DNA of 64,000 nt. Source: Dipodascopsis uninucleata var. uninucleata (lineage: Eukaryota; Ascomycota; Lipomycetes; Lipomycetales; Lipomycetaceae). The stretch spans positions 186,001 to 250,000 of the forward strand of contig JAJLTO010000007.1 of assembly GCA_030568195.1 (NCBI GenBank), read 5' to 3'. Of the stretch, positions 1-10,663 are shown piece by piece (the first letter of the stretch is position 1; every line of letters begins with the position of its first letter). A program made the position numbers and the translations under genes. Below the pieces are notes generated by a model. The model did no database searches and had not been told where the DNA came from. It saw nothing but the letters and a program-made list of their open reading frames with translations.

Positions 1-1162
1 TTTGTATTATACCTCTTGATCTTGACTTCCTGTCATTTCGGGTACTCTTCTAGATATCAAACTGATATTATCATTTCTAATGAATTGAATCTGCATATTG
101 ACGGTAATATTTTGCACACATCACGGTCTAGTCATCATAATCGGATATTGATAATTCTGTTCACAACATTGTTTATCCGATAGCACTGAGATGTTGATAT
201 CTGTTTGTGATATTCAAATGAAAACGATATCTGAGAATGAAGATGAATTACGTGAATCGAAGGTAAAATGTGTGGATATAAGGAGCTTGTGGACACGAGA
301 GATGAAGTAGGAATGAAAATAATTTGGACGCGTTTTTAAGCTGACTGACTATGTTGTACAAACGGTGTTGTATAAATTCTTTTCGTTTGTTACACGAACC
401 AGTTTGTTTACAGCCCATTATAAATGTCGGTTTAACTCAATCTGCTTTCAACTTTTTTTTCTTAGACTTCAATCCAGATTATAAGTCATTTGACAATTAT
501 AAATATTATTTGAAACACCAATATCTGGTTTTATTAGTTAGTTCATATTAGTGGGCCGTTTGGAGATTTTTTTATATGAGAATGACTGTATGCAACACTA
601 GAATGGTGTCCATTGCTACTAGTATCGGTTGTACAACAAGCATAATACGATATTTTATAGTATCTAGACGGAGCTTCAAAATTGCTCTTTATGTCTGACA
701 TTTAAGGCATTTATTTGCTATGATTTTTCGTACAATAGTGAAATTTATTGGTTTGTCCAGTTGCTCGACGTTGTGATTTTTTTTGCGCAGCGGTTTTCTA
801 CACAAATCAGAGTCATTTTTTAGTAGATAATGGATTATTAGTATATATGTAGAAGATGGTAAGCACGACACTTGACGTATTATAGTATTAATGCCATTCT
901 CCTGAGTGCTGTTAGGAGGACTCGTTAGATTCGTGAGATTCGAACGCACTCCCGCGGAGCCTTAAAACAAAGCGATGTAGTCAAATATGAAGAAATTAAA
1001 TGACGTAACTGCAACCGAACATCTATCTATCTTGTCCATTCAGGCAAATCATTTCAATCTTCTGCTTACTTCACCAAACGATACTATTAGAGTGCTTTCG
1101 TAAAACTGAGTTCTAATAGAGATTACCACTCCATCGTCTATTATAAACCATCTATCAATAAA
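1..1162. other. Intergenic, no supported gene
   Basis: No reading frame here has splice signals or a recognisable protein. An 86-codon minus frame at 689-949 is low-complexity and unsupported. On the minus strand around 915-960 there is a stretch resembling the 3' half of a class II tRNA (short variable-arm hairpin followed by a TTCGAAT loop), but no matching 5' half was found. Confidence 0.5.
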
Positions 1163-1894
1163 ATGGCTACATTAAGTAGTACTATTAAACGGAAAATCAG
1201 CAGGTTTGCTGAAGACAACGAAGAGCAAGACTTGGTTTATTTAGATGAGCAACGTAAGGCATACAAAACTATCATTACTGAGTATTAAACTAACGGATTC
1301 TGTGTATATTAGAACAGGATGAGCTGATTTCATCTCTGAAAGAAGAAAATGAAACGATCAACACCAGATACAAGGTGCGTTCTTCTGTCATCTAAATGTT
1401 GAAACTGAATGCATATGACAGACAAAGTAGTTTCTGACCTTTAGATATGATAAATTGACATATAGGCACTGTTCTCGATTATCACCTTCTTTCAAACGCC
1501 TATATATATACTACATCCTATTCTTCGGCACGATGGTGTTCCTACTCTTACTATCATGGCAGTAACTTCACTTCTAACGACTACACTTGTTATGAACCGG
1601 ACACCAATTACACGATCTATGGCTCTAGCGAGCGCTGCAGAGAGTCATGTTGTCGTTAGAATAGGTCAAACTATTTCATTTACACAGCAACAACTGCTAA
1701 TTGTTTTAAATGTTATTCTCTCCAGTCTTATAGCGTTGAATGCGTATGTAAAGCTGTCTCCTATTGTAGGCATCGATTATCTCTGGTTTAGTCCTATCTT
1801 CAGCTTGGTAATAATCATTATTGTGAGACGATGGATGTGGGAAGGTGATGTAGAAAGTTTGGAGCAATTCAGATATAAATATAAAGGAGCATGA
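1163..1894 (+). CDS. Small multi-pass membrane protein, unknown function
   Basis: Three exons give a 193-residue protein: 1163-1253, 1313-1374 and 1466-1894. Introns of 59 and 91 nt have GTAAGG and GTGCGT donors and TAG acceptors; the first has a CTAAC branch site. Joining keeps one frame, and the ATG at 1163 is the first of the exon. The N-terminal 50 residues are polar and partly helical, including a DEQQQDELISSLKEENE stretch likely to be a short coiled coil. The rest carries about four hydrophobic segments (near residues 52-65, 75-90, 120-140 and 148-165), and the tail is basic and cytosolic in character. This resembles small fungal ER or organelle membrane proteins, but I do not recognise the family. 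It converges on the NEM1 gene downstream. Confidence 0.75.
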
Positions 1895-2409
1895 TAGTAA
1901 TTCATATCAGTTGCTTCCAGAGTTGATAGCTAGCATTATAATTCATGTGCATGATGATTTATCGGGTATTTAATGAGAAAATTTACAGGAACGATATTAA
2001 TAACTTTAATATGAATATTGATAGTAAATAATATATAAAGATGAGAGAAAACAACTGTACATATGTTACAATTTAACAGCTATGAATATAAACTACCTGT
2101 TCTATACCAAAACAAAAGTGAATAGTAAAAACAATCAACTGACAAAGAAACCAACCAATTACTTTGTCTTATACGCCATGATAACACTAAACGCTTTTAC
2201 TGCCTTAAAACATTGATTTAAAATGACAACTTCTAATATCAAGCAAGATCTCATGGCCATCGTAATATGAAAAAAAAAAAAAAAGAAACATCAACTGAGC
2301 ATGGATATAAATAAAAAAAGAAGAGAAAATTCAAAACAAAACTGGAAATTATCATAGATTAAAGTGCAAAGCTTTGCGAATTAAAATCATTATTAAGTCC
2401 AAGGAACTA
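1895..2409. other. Convergent 3' intergenic spacer
   Basis: This AT-rich spacer between two converging genes holds 3'UTR and polyadenylation sequence for both. A run of 14 A residues lies near 2271-2284. No coding or RNA feature is visible. Confidence 0.6.
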
Positions 2410-3903
2410 CTACTGAGAGAACGCGCTCTCTCCCATTCTCAGAGAGATTAGAGTGCGCACATCAGTGACATAGCGCATTCCACTTAAAAATGGAACTAAA
2501 TGCAAAAGATCCAAATCAGAAGGATCATTAATCCACCCCTCAATAGCAATAGCATTATCTTCATGCAAAAAATAGCTAATAGGAGAATTGTCGATGATCA
2601 TGACCTTTGAAAGATCAGGCTCGACAACGGTGATATCTTTCAGATATCCACCTTCTCTAAATGTGCAATGCTGCCGGTAATATCGTGCCTTAAAATACTT
2701 TCGATCCTGCTCTAACCAGTCGATTACAGGATCTGCATATTCCTGCACCGATGCAGTGAATATAACTAAATTGTACCAACGTGAAACCTTTCTCAAAAAA
2801 TCGTCACAGTATGGTCGTTTATGAACATAGTAAAGAATTGCATGTTGTTTGTCTAATTTGACCTCAACCATATGGCCAGAACTCATCTTACCGCCCTTTG
2901 ATAAAGAGTGGATCAGAGTTTCATCTAGATCTAGGATTAATGTCTTCGGTGTTGTGTGCTTAGGAATCAAATTTCTAGGCGGCGGTGGAACCCTCGGATA
3001 TCGAGTAGTGCGAGTAGTAATTGCAGGCGACGTAGGAGATTTTACTGATCGTTGAACTGACATAGGTGGCTCCTCACTAGACCCAGATTTCTTTCTTGCG
3101 AGTCTTATTTTTACTGATCTTTGACGCTTACCGGACATCACCCGTCCATCTTCTTCGGTCCGCTCGGATTCATCTTTTGAAATCGATTTGTAAATAGATG
3201 GAGGAACAGCATCATCTTCTCCTGAGCTCTTTAGTCGATTATGTAAGCGTCTATTACTAGGAAGATCGTGAACATGGTCATTTGCTTCTCCCTCAAATGG
3301 TGACAGAGATTTCTGCCGTAAGGTCAAAGTATCTATGGAATCCACATCAGAAATTTCCTCGTCCTCAAGCGCACTCTCCGTATGTAGTGGGAGACGTATG
3401 TCAGAAGCCAAATAGGTCATACCAACACCTTTGTGTTTTGGAGGTTGAACAGAACCTTTTATCAGCAAGTCCTGATCAAAATCAGGACTTACATGCTGTA
3501 AACCAAAAATTGAGCGCAAAACAGACAACACGTAAGTAAGAAGTTCCATCATAATTGTGAAGGGGGCTAGTAAGTAATGAATCAACAACATCACGTAACC
3601 AGTGCTGCCAGTGGAATCTATGAATGCTTCTCCTTTGTGTTTCTGGCTCTCAATCTCCGATGCGCTGGTTGTGATGCCTCCCTCAATAGCTGATATGCGT
3701 TTCAGCTTGTCTAGATTACCTTGGGCTGAGTCGCTAGTCGACGCGGCAGATGCCAAAGCCGATAATGACGATTTCGGGCCTGGTAACGTCTGCGACGCAT
3801 TTGTGTCCTGGCGTAGATGAACATCTGCATCCTGATGACTTGAGCCTTGCGCAGCACCTATTACTCGTTCCACATGAGACGAAATAAACTGTATTGAGTT
3901 CAT
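2410..3903 (-). CDS. NEM1: NEM1-like lipin (phosphatidate phosphatase) phosphatase
   Basis: A 497-residue single-exon protein of the FCP1/SCP HAD phosphatase class. The catalytic signature LDLDETLIHS lies near residues 321-330 (DxDxT, nucleophile Asp first), followed by the conserved KRPYCDDFLRKVSRWYNLVIFTAS block and the VMIIDNSPISYFLHEDNAI block that completes the HAD fold. A hydrophobic segment around residues 102-135 would anchor it in the nuclear envelope/ER, as in yeast Nem1. Nem1 with Spo7 dephosphorylates the lipin Pah1 and so steers phosphatidate to triacylglycerol rather than phospholipid and membrane growth. The long Ser-rich linker (about 140-290) is typical of fungal members. The start is the only upstream ATG before the membrane segment. 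Other SCP-type phosphatases are possible, but size and membrane anchor favour NEM1. Confidence 0.88.
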   Translation of the reverse strand: MNSIQFISSHVERVIGAAQGSSHQDADVHLRQDTNASQTLPGPKSSLSALASAASTSDSAQGNLDKLKRISAIEGGITTSASEIESQKHKGEAFIDSTGSTGYVMLLIHYLLAPFTIMMELLTYVLSVLRSIFGLQHVSPDFDQDLLIKGSVQPPKHKGVGMTYLASDIRLPLHTESALEDEEISDVDSIDTLTLRQKSLSPFEGEANDHVHDLPSNRRLHNRLKSSGEDDAVPPSIYKSISKDESERTEEDGRVMSGKRQRSVKIRLARKKSGSSEEPPMSVQRSVKSPTSPAITTRTTRYPRVPPPPRNLIPKHTTPKTLILDLDETLIHSLSKGGKMSSGHMVEVKLDKQHAILYYVHKRPYCDDFLRKVSRWYNLVIFTASVQEYADPVIDWLEQDRKYFKARYYRQHCTFREGGYLKDITVVEPDLSKVMIIDNSPISYFLHEDNAIAIEGWINDPSDLDLLHLVPFLSGMRYVTDVRTLISLRMGESAFSQ

Positions 3904-6687
3904 CGTAAACCAGACATCGCAAAAGGCAGCTGTCGATCTAAAGATATAATTCTGCCTGCTTAATTATGAGTTCCGAGTAGTATAAATGCAATCACAAGTA
4001 TCTATACACTAAATATACAGGTAAAGAATCCGTATTTTTTTATGCTGCAGACGAAGTATGTTCCGACGTCTCTTATTTTAGCTTTGCGACCTTTCTTTCA
4101 GAGTGCTGCCGTATTTGTTACTTGCCGTCTCTCCCAAAGTCTGTTCACTCAATAAGTTATATGGTCCACTATACTAGACATTAGTAAATATTCTCGCTTC
4201 TTCATTTTATAAGTCACTCTTTTCGTTTCTTAATATCGTACGGGCTTCAAGGGCATCAAATAATAACTGGTCTCTGTACATACACTCATTTATCTGTGAA
4301 TCCGTATTAAAACTTGTTAGTATTGATTCTTCTAACCACCATTCGCGGATGTAGAAAGCGCCTGTTGCGAGGAAATTCAAATGATTCTAGATTTGGTAGC
4401 TCAAAGGAGGAAACAAAATCAGCGCTTGCCAAGTATCGGTAGTATTTAGTGTCAGCGATCCGTAAAAATGTAAGGAATGCACTATTCGCAAAACATGCCG
4501 GGAACGCCTTTCTTTTCTCTATAGTAGCTGATGGGAAAACCGTGAGAGAAATAATCTGTGTATGCAAGACAAAAAGATTTGTATCTCAACTAGTCTGTTA
4601 TTTCCTATTTGCATAAGTAGTTTTGGGGTAAAATCGTCTTGGGTTTTTGTGGTGACATAGTTTTTAGTACACAGTATTTGAAAGTATACTTTCTCACTAA
4701 ACGGATAGATTTTGTTGAAAAGAACACGTTTTTTGGCCACTTAAAGCCACACGTAAACGCTTACCTTTTTTACTTCTCATGAGCTAACATCTGATGCTCT
4801 ACTGATACGTACATGGCATCACAAATACGTAAACCGCATACTAAACCGCCGCACTGTCACTATTCTTAGAGTCGGTATTATGACAGACTAGTTATTTGTA
4901 GGTTTAGGTTAGTTCATTTCTCGACTCTCTGCAACCACAGTAAGTAGGAGGAAGAAAAGCCAATAATTAAAATGATATGGGTCGTGGCTGCATCATTCAT
5001 GTCAAAATAGTCAATTTAATGTCTAACTAGGATTTAGCATATTTATGAGATAGATCGTCGTAAGATTTTCTAGTGGTGAGTGGAAACTTGCAACATTTTT
5101 TAGTGTGCGGATTGCAGTTTAATATACTTGTATATTGTCTTCTAGATAGCTCTAAGTATGAGCCTCTCTGTTGCTCCAAGAAAGGCTTCCTGAAGGCTTA
5201 TTCTTGGGCATTCTGGTGGGCTATATTCCTTGGTATACGTATCCCTTACTGCTACTATTGATAAGGGCTTACGTGCCGCTGAAAGGATGCTGGCAATATC
5301 TGTGACCAATTTTAGATAACAATAGCCAGATTTTTGCACGTAGATGTATTTATTTGTATGTAGTATATAGGCATATGTACGTGTCATATAGGCTTATAAT
5401 TGAGCGGATATTTGGGTCGTATGGAAATTTCCTGTTGATGCGTACATTGAATAGTTGTACGGCTCTTATGCTAGAATCAGTGTAAAAACAGTGTCGATCG
5501 GCTTCTGTTGTGGTGATGTCAACACGGACCACTTCAGATATCTAGTCTCATACGCAGGCTGCTCAAGTACAGGAGACTTTATGAACACGGGAAATTAGCA
5601 CTGCAAATTATATTCTCAGGAATGAGATAAGCGACGTAGATTCTCAAGTTGCGTCTTCCGACCAATTGCAGCTCATTTGATATTAATAATTAAGATAGAC
5701 GTCAGGTCATCTCTATCACTGACTTAACTCTGAAAGACTCCAAGTGGCTAGCGCAAAATGCAGCAACCCTGAAAATATTAAAATTTTTAGGAGATTCATG
5801 ATGTAAAACCACATTCTGGTCACAGCCGTCATAGGATCTCGAAGCAGGTGAATATATTGCTAAGATTATGATTTCTCACCTTGCCAGTCTGCGGGGATTC
5901 TGGCAAGGGTGTCTGTTCAAATGTTAACAATTAGAGAATACACAGTAGATGATTACGGATGGTTGCCAATATCTGCTGCTAATTCAATCAGCCCTCGTTA
6001 ATGTATCCAGAAATATTAAGCGTGTGGCTAAGACGTTTCGAGAGCCGTCGAAGTGCGGCTGAGATGCTTGTGTATCCAGACGAAGATAATTAGGTGCCTT
6101 ATTGCTATAAGATGGGCAAGTCAATGTGAAAACTTCCAGACTCACGTCTCTTGACTCCTAATTTAGTTTGTTAGCTTTCATTTATCGCCAGGGAGATCAA
6201 GTATATGCAGCATTGGTTTAACGCTCTCTTGGAGATGTGATCTTTAGTGACGAATACATCGCTGACATAGCCAGCAATATTGAAATTACTGAACCTATAA
6301 ATTTGCTCACTTGCACAAATAGTTACCACCGCGTTGAGGCTGGTCCTATAAATGCTCGTATAACTTCATCACTCAAAGTATTCAAGGGAGTGATTCGGTT
6401 GGCTACGACAAAGTTGCGAGCATATTTAGTGGGAGATGCTCGTGAACAAATTCACGTGCAAGGCCGATGAGTGGAGAAATTGCCGAACGGATAAGTACAA
6501 GGCAGAAGAGCTATGATCAACAAGAAATGAAAATAAGATAAACCACAAATCTTTATGCTCGTTAAGATCACCAATTATAGAAATATTTATTAGTTTCTAG
6601 AATTATGAAAAATAGAGACTAGTTACTCTCACTTCTCAATAAGATAACTCTCTGCAAAGGCAGAATATAATAAGATACGACCGGAAA
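3904..6687. other. 2.8 kb gene-poor intergenic region
   Basis: No gene could be supported. Two overlapping minus-strand frames (4307-4567, 86 codons; 4519-4740, 73 codons with a GTG rather than ATG at its head) lie near a possible GTAAGC donor at about 4764, but I could not build a convincing spliced model or recognise a product. Short plus frames at 5073 and 6237 lack support. A perfect 9-bp hairpin lies at 5879-5908. The first few hundred bases are the NEM1 promoter and the last few hundred the promoter of the dehydrogenase gene. Confidence 0.5.
5879..5908. repeat. Perfect 9-bp inverted repeat (hairpin)
   Basis: Arms CCTTGCCAG (5879-5887) and CTGGCAAGG (5900-5908) pair perfectly around a 12-nt loop. 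It lies inside the gene-poor region, so it could be a structured transcript element, a protein-binding site or a relic of a small inverted-repeat element; nothing else decides this. Confidence 0.5.
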
Positions 6688-7561
6688 ATGAGCAATTCCC
6701 TATCAGTTGACGGAAAGGTTGCCCTCATCACAGGTGGTAAGTTATCATCAAGTTTAGAGCACTGAATAATCCACTAATCATCGAATAGGTAGTAGAGGTC
6801 TTGGATACTTCGCTGCAGAAGTACTACTAGCGAATGGTGCTTCTAGAGTATATATATCGTCAAGATCACAGGATGCATGTGACAAGGCGGCAGAGCAGCT
6901 TAACAAAGCGACTGCCAGCATCGGCAAGAAGGGCAAAGCAATTGGGATTGGTGGTAATTTCACAAAATCTGAAGATATCGACAAAGTAATAGGTGCCATA
7001 GCGAGTGATCCTAGTAGTGGTGCTAAACTGGACATTGTAATAGCAAATGCTGGTAATACATGGGGTGCGCCATTTGGCGAGCATCCGCTAGAAGCTTTTG
7101 ATCGCGTATACAGCCTTAACGTCAAGGGTGTCTTCGGTACAATTCAGGCTGCTGCACCACTACTTGAACGTGCGGGAACGCAGGACGATCCTGCTAGGGT
7201 ACTGATCATGGGCTCTATATCAGGGATAATGACGGGTGCATTTGGTAACGGCGGTACCTATGGCTACTCGACATCTAAGGCCGCAGTTCACCACCTGTCA
7301 AAATTACTCGCCGTAGAACTCGGATTCCGTAACATTACTGTAAACACAATTGCAAGTGGGTTTATAAATACGAAACTTAGCAAGGCTCTGATCGACGCTG
7401 TTGGTGAAGAGAAGTTGGCGGAGGGTATTCCCCGTGGACGCATCGGTAGTCCTGATGATTTAAAGTCACTTGTACTTTATTTGTGCTCCAAGGGATCCAG
7501 TTACATCAATGGTGCTGTGATTCCCTTGGACGGAGGACAGCATCTTTTAAATAAGCTTTGA
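6688..7561 (+). CDS. Short-chain dehydrogenase/reductase
   Basis: Two exons (6688-6736, 6789-7561) split by a 52-nt intron encode 273 residues, the usual size of a classical SDR. The spliced N-terminus restores the cofactor motif TGGSRGLG near residues 16-23, which the intron interrupts. Further hallmarks are NAG, a catalytic Ser in MGSISG, and the active-site YSTSK; the closing INGAVIPLDGG is the standard C-terminal SDR motif. These enzymes use NAD(P)H to reduce or oxidise carbonyl/hydroxyl groups. The overall look is that of fungal 3-oxoacyl-ACP-reductase-like or RhlG-like SDRs, but the substrate cannot be told from sequence. No N-terminal targeting peptide or membrane segment is seen, so it is probably cytosolic. 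Confidence 0.9.
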
Positions 7562-8000
7562 AGTACTTTTTAACAAGAACTTGTGATGTTTATTAGTTTG
7601 AACATAATTACTCATGCTCTCAGTCATTATAAGATTATGTTCCTCCATATCAGTAAATATACATGCTTGTCTTACTAAACTGCTTAGGCACGCAATAAAA
7701 TTATCCGAATTAAATGCTATCGTCATTCATTAAATAAAACTCAACAATGAAAAAGAAAAACAAGTAGAATTAAAAGAAAAACTATCATAACGACCGTTGG
7801 AGACCTATTATATATGCATAGTTTTTTGACAAATATTAACACGGCAGTGATATGTTCTAGACTATACGCAGTAACTTCCTAAATGCACATGATATTTTCT
7901 GTAAAACATTCACGCCGTCAGTAATTTCAGTTCTGCGCTTAGTACCCATGCATTCATAACAAGGAGCTCATATCTTATATAATTATAAAATCCAACTCAC
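7562..8000. other. Convergent spacer with a candidate minus-strand intron
   Basis: This is 3' sequence of the dehydrogenase and of the minus-strand candidate that ends at 8001. Reading the minus strand, a consensus GTGAGT donor begins at 8000, directly after that candidate's stop codon; a TACTAAG branch-type motif (7939-7945) and a CAG acceptor (7933-7935) follow, making a plausible 68-nt intron in a 3'UTR. Confidence 0.35.
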
Positions 8001-8291
8001 CTAAAGACTAAATTCCATTAGCTGGTGCTCAATTATGTACATGCTCGCCTGTTCTGGTGTTTGAAATCTAATAAAATATGACCGTACATCTGAACGCGCA
8101 GTGATAAGAGACATCGCTTCACTTCGAGAAGATACCGTCAAGAACTTCTCAGAGTTTACGACAACCACGTAGGTGTCTGAAGGAGAAAATATTGCAGATT
8201 CAGTAACATTTCTCTCGCTGCTAACATTTGGCATCCATTGCCCAGTGTGCTCTAATCCGTAAGTCCTGGAGGGAAGATGGCAAGCGTTCAT
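8001..8291 (-). CDS. Small protein, weakly REC114/Rec7-like
   Basis: A 96-codon frame from the ATG at 8291 (the frame extends to 8303 only through a TTG). The order of features resembles the N-terminal PH-like domain of meiotic REC114/Rec7: an early LPSRTYGL stretch, a Trp, two beta-strand-like segments (YVVVVNSEKFLTV, then SEAMSLI) and a later VRSYFIRFQ strand followed by a helix. REC114 works with MEI4 and MER2 to promote Spo11 breaks in meiosis. The resemblance is by eye only. REC114 proteins are much longer and end in a MEI4-binding helix that I could not find downstream. The stop codon abuts a perfect splice donor, so the model may be incomplete. It may equally be an unrelated small protein. 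Confidence 0.3.
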   Translation of the reverse strand: MNACHLPSRTYGLEHTGQWMPNVSSERNVTESAIFSPSDTYVVVVNSEKFLTVSSRSEAMSLITARSDVRSYFIRFQTPEQASMYIIEHQLMEFSL

Positions 8292-8421
8292 GACTACTTC
8301 CAAGCTAGCTAGGAGGATAGCTATATTACGCCAATGCGATTTTACGGCCGCTCGCTTTCCACTCCTTTATAAGTCATTATTAAGAAACCCAAACTTAAAA
8401 GTATAGTTTTATATGTATCAA

Positions 8422-8598
8422 TTAACATTGATTAGCGTGACAAATCACAAATATTGTTATCTTTACAGTTGAATATACTATAATCATAACTAAAAGCATC
8501 ACAAACAGGCAAGCTGATATTATTTTCAAAGCGATGACTAAAGGTCCATCTTCATCAATCATACTGTCTGTGTGCCCATCCATCTTTTTATCAGACAT
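8422..8598 (-). CDS. Possible 58-residue single-pass membrane protein
   Basis: An ATG frame of 59 codons including the stop. The first 19 residues are polar and acidic; then comes one long hydrophobic segment (about residues 20-43) and a short, still partly hydrophobic tail ending in Cys. The pattern of a polar head followed by one membrane helix is what small subunit-type membrane proteins look like, but no family is recognised. It lies between two other minus-strand small frames, all separately initiated. Confidence 0.35.
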   Translation of the reverse strand: MSDKKMDGHTDSMIDEDGPLVIALKIISACLFVMLLVMIIVYSTVKITIFVICHANQC

Positions 8599-8829
8599 AT
8601 TATCCGCGTTGTATCTAAAACTGTCAAGTATTTAGCTGATCAAACGGGAAGCTTTGGCTTATGAAGTTCGCAAGAAAGCATTCTTACTCAACTGGGTGAA
8701 TACTACAAGCAGGTAGCTAGCAGGTTACTGTACTTTACTGATAAACGACGGAACATCTTCTCAACTACCACGGTGCAGTCCTTCCGCTACCCTATTCAAT
8801 TGCATTTTAAAATTTTAATATATGCGATT

Positions 8830-9027
8830 CTATCCTACTTCTACTGTGTGAGTCGTATGCTGAACTCCTAGATGTCTCAAGATATCCACAGCCAGACCGG
8901 ATACGCAGTTTGACCTTAATTCTTCTTTTGATCCCGCTGTCTGCAGTGCTAGATCCAACACCATGTCCAAAGGATCCACAAACTTGGCTCGTTCCTTATG
9001 ATATGGTTTCTGTCTCTTGTGCGACAT
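8830..9027 (-). CDS. Small protein or terminal exon, unknown
   Basis: A 65-codon minus frame with a basic head and an alpha-helical, balanced composition (DPLDMVLDLALQ, then SGLAVDILRHLG). The frame stays open upstream of the ATG for about 11 codons to a TAG that could act as a splice acceptor near 9062, so it may be the last exon of a longer gene whose upstream exons I could not find. Composition looks coding, but the product is not recognised. Confidence 0.35.
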   Translation of the reverse strand: MSHKRQKPYHKERAKFVDPLDMVLDLALQTAGSKEELRSNCVSGLAVDILRHLGVQHTTHTVEVG

Positions 9028-10190
9028 GCGTTCCGCCAGTTTGATAACGAGGTCGGGTAACTAAATTACGTTCTCGGCAAAGAAATCAAAACTTAGGGTC
9101 CGCACTAGTTACGTAATCGCCACGTAGTTCTTAATTGCGTAGTCTCCTGCTTAGACAGGAGCAGCGCTATTGATGTAAGTCACTGGCAGCTAAGGGGTTG
9201 GTAATAGACGCGCACGTCTTCGGAGGTCGAATGGAGGTTGGAACGACAGGTCGGATCCCCTATAGTGACAAAAGGATAGAGAGCTAAGCGTGCGAACATT
9301 GCAGGTGGCTTGGGCATAGTACGGTATGAAAGCGAGCACGAGAGACACGTTTATGCTTATGTGGCAAAGGCAGACACCTAACGAGCACTACAAAAGAGAA
9401 GGCTACGTAAAAAGGATATAGCTGGTCCCGTGGCAACCAGCCTGCAGATATCGGCATAAGCAATTGTCAGGACCAAGCTCTGGACAACCAGAAAGTGTTT
9501 TCAAATCTATTTTGAAAGAACTGCATTTCTGCTTTTATAGCAAGCATACACAACGCAAACAAAATAACAAACAGCACGTAAATACTAGTTTGAAATGGAG
9601 ACAGCGTTAAAAATGAAAGATATACTCCTTATAGTAGAACAGGCATATACCAGCGGACGATAGTTTGTTGGCGATAGAAGGCCGAGGGATGATAACGAAA
9701 CGAATTATAGAAATAACAGGACGCTGTAGTAAAATCGGCTCAAGAGTGGCAAATAGAGCAGCAACGTACTTCGACCAACTGTGATTCTTCAGATCAAAAC
9801 ACATTTTAGCAAAGGACACAGTATCGCGCACCCTTGGCTAATGTTCCTGATGTCAGAGAAACTCAACTGAGTGCGGCAAAAGTAAAGGAGTTCGGGTTTT
9901 CCAAGCTCCGCCTCATCCGCAAGGGCATACCTTAATTTGGGAGTTGTTAAAGCTGGATGGAGAATTAAAACTTATTTTTTAAGCATGCAGACTATTGGTA
10001 AAGAAAAAAGTACCCAAAAAGAATTTTAAACAGACAAAGCCGACATTACAAAATTAACGATACTAAGGATCCCTACATATATATTAAATACCTGTGATCA
10101 GGATTAACAGGAAAAAAAATATTCGTGCACGTCCTAATACGCATAGGAAGTATTCGTACTCTAGTTTTTAAAGCAAAATTTTTTTATATA
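9028..10190. other. Intergenic, no supported gene
   Basis: Somewhat less AT-rich than neighbouring spacers around 9100-9500. A 74-codon minus frame at 9607-9831 has no recognisable content or splice context. No RNA gene was seen. Confidence 0.5.
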
Positions 10191-10559
10191 TCAGAAATCT
10201 GGTTTTCCGAGATTTCTAAATTCCTTTATTTCTTCTTCGGTACTTTCTTCAGAACAGGTGTAGGCCTGTAATTAATAGTATTAGTCGCAAACTAAGAAGG
10301 ATTGGCAAGCACGTACATTCTCTCTTGTCCAAGTCAAAAATAGAATTTGGCTGCGTATTAGACAACCATAATTTTTCACTCAAGGGTTTTGTGTTCGTTC
10401 TACGAGCCTTAACGGCTGCAGCTTCATCTTCAAAACGTGAATGCGCTTCGTACCGCCGCTAATAACCCTTCCTGGCATATTTTCGTCCGTCTCTTTTACA
10501 GGCAAACTTCTCAAGTCTCCCCTACCGTTTTGCCAGAATAGTGTCTTGATCTGATTCAT
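10191..10559 (-). CDS. Candidate small spliced gene, unknown product
   Basis: A convincing coding block lies on the minus strand at about 10321-10459, reading RRYEAHSRFEDEAAAVKAR and ending near SIFDLDKRE at a GTACGT donor, with an ACTAAT branch and TTACAG acceptor following at about 10280. The end is ambiguous: depending on splice phase the tail is short, ends in a basic LKKVPKKK stretch, or reads to the stop at 10191. A first exon may start at ATG 10559 and join through a 41-nt intron. That ATG sits at the edge of the 5'UTR intron of the opposite-strand flippase gene. The coding block is well supported; the exact gene is not. Confidence 0.33.
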
Positions 10560-10561
10560 CG

Positions 10562-10657
10562 GTAAGTGGCTATGCTCTTTGGGTAGGTGAAAAGGGCATC
10601 GAGCGAAATTTCTAACAATTGACGGCAGACTGATTGAATTTTCATTCTCTTTTTCAG
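10562..10657 (+). other. 5'UTR intron of the flippase gene
   Basis: A 96-nt intron with donor GTAAGT, a TTTCTAAC branch site, a pyrimidine tract and a CAG acceptor, six bases before the flippase ATG. The frame upstream of it is closed by a TGA, so the intron lies in the leader and supports 10664 as the start codon. Confidence 0.75.
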
Positions 10658-10663
10658 GCTAAG

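Noticed and set aside
6237-6470. 77-codon plus-strand frame
   Set aside because: Begins with a GTG, no recognisable content, lies in intergenic AT-rich sequence.
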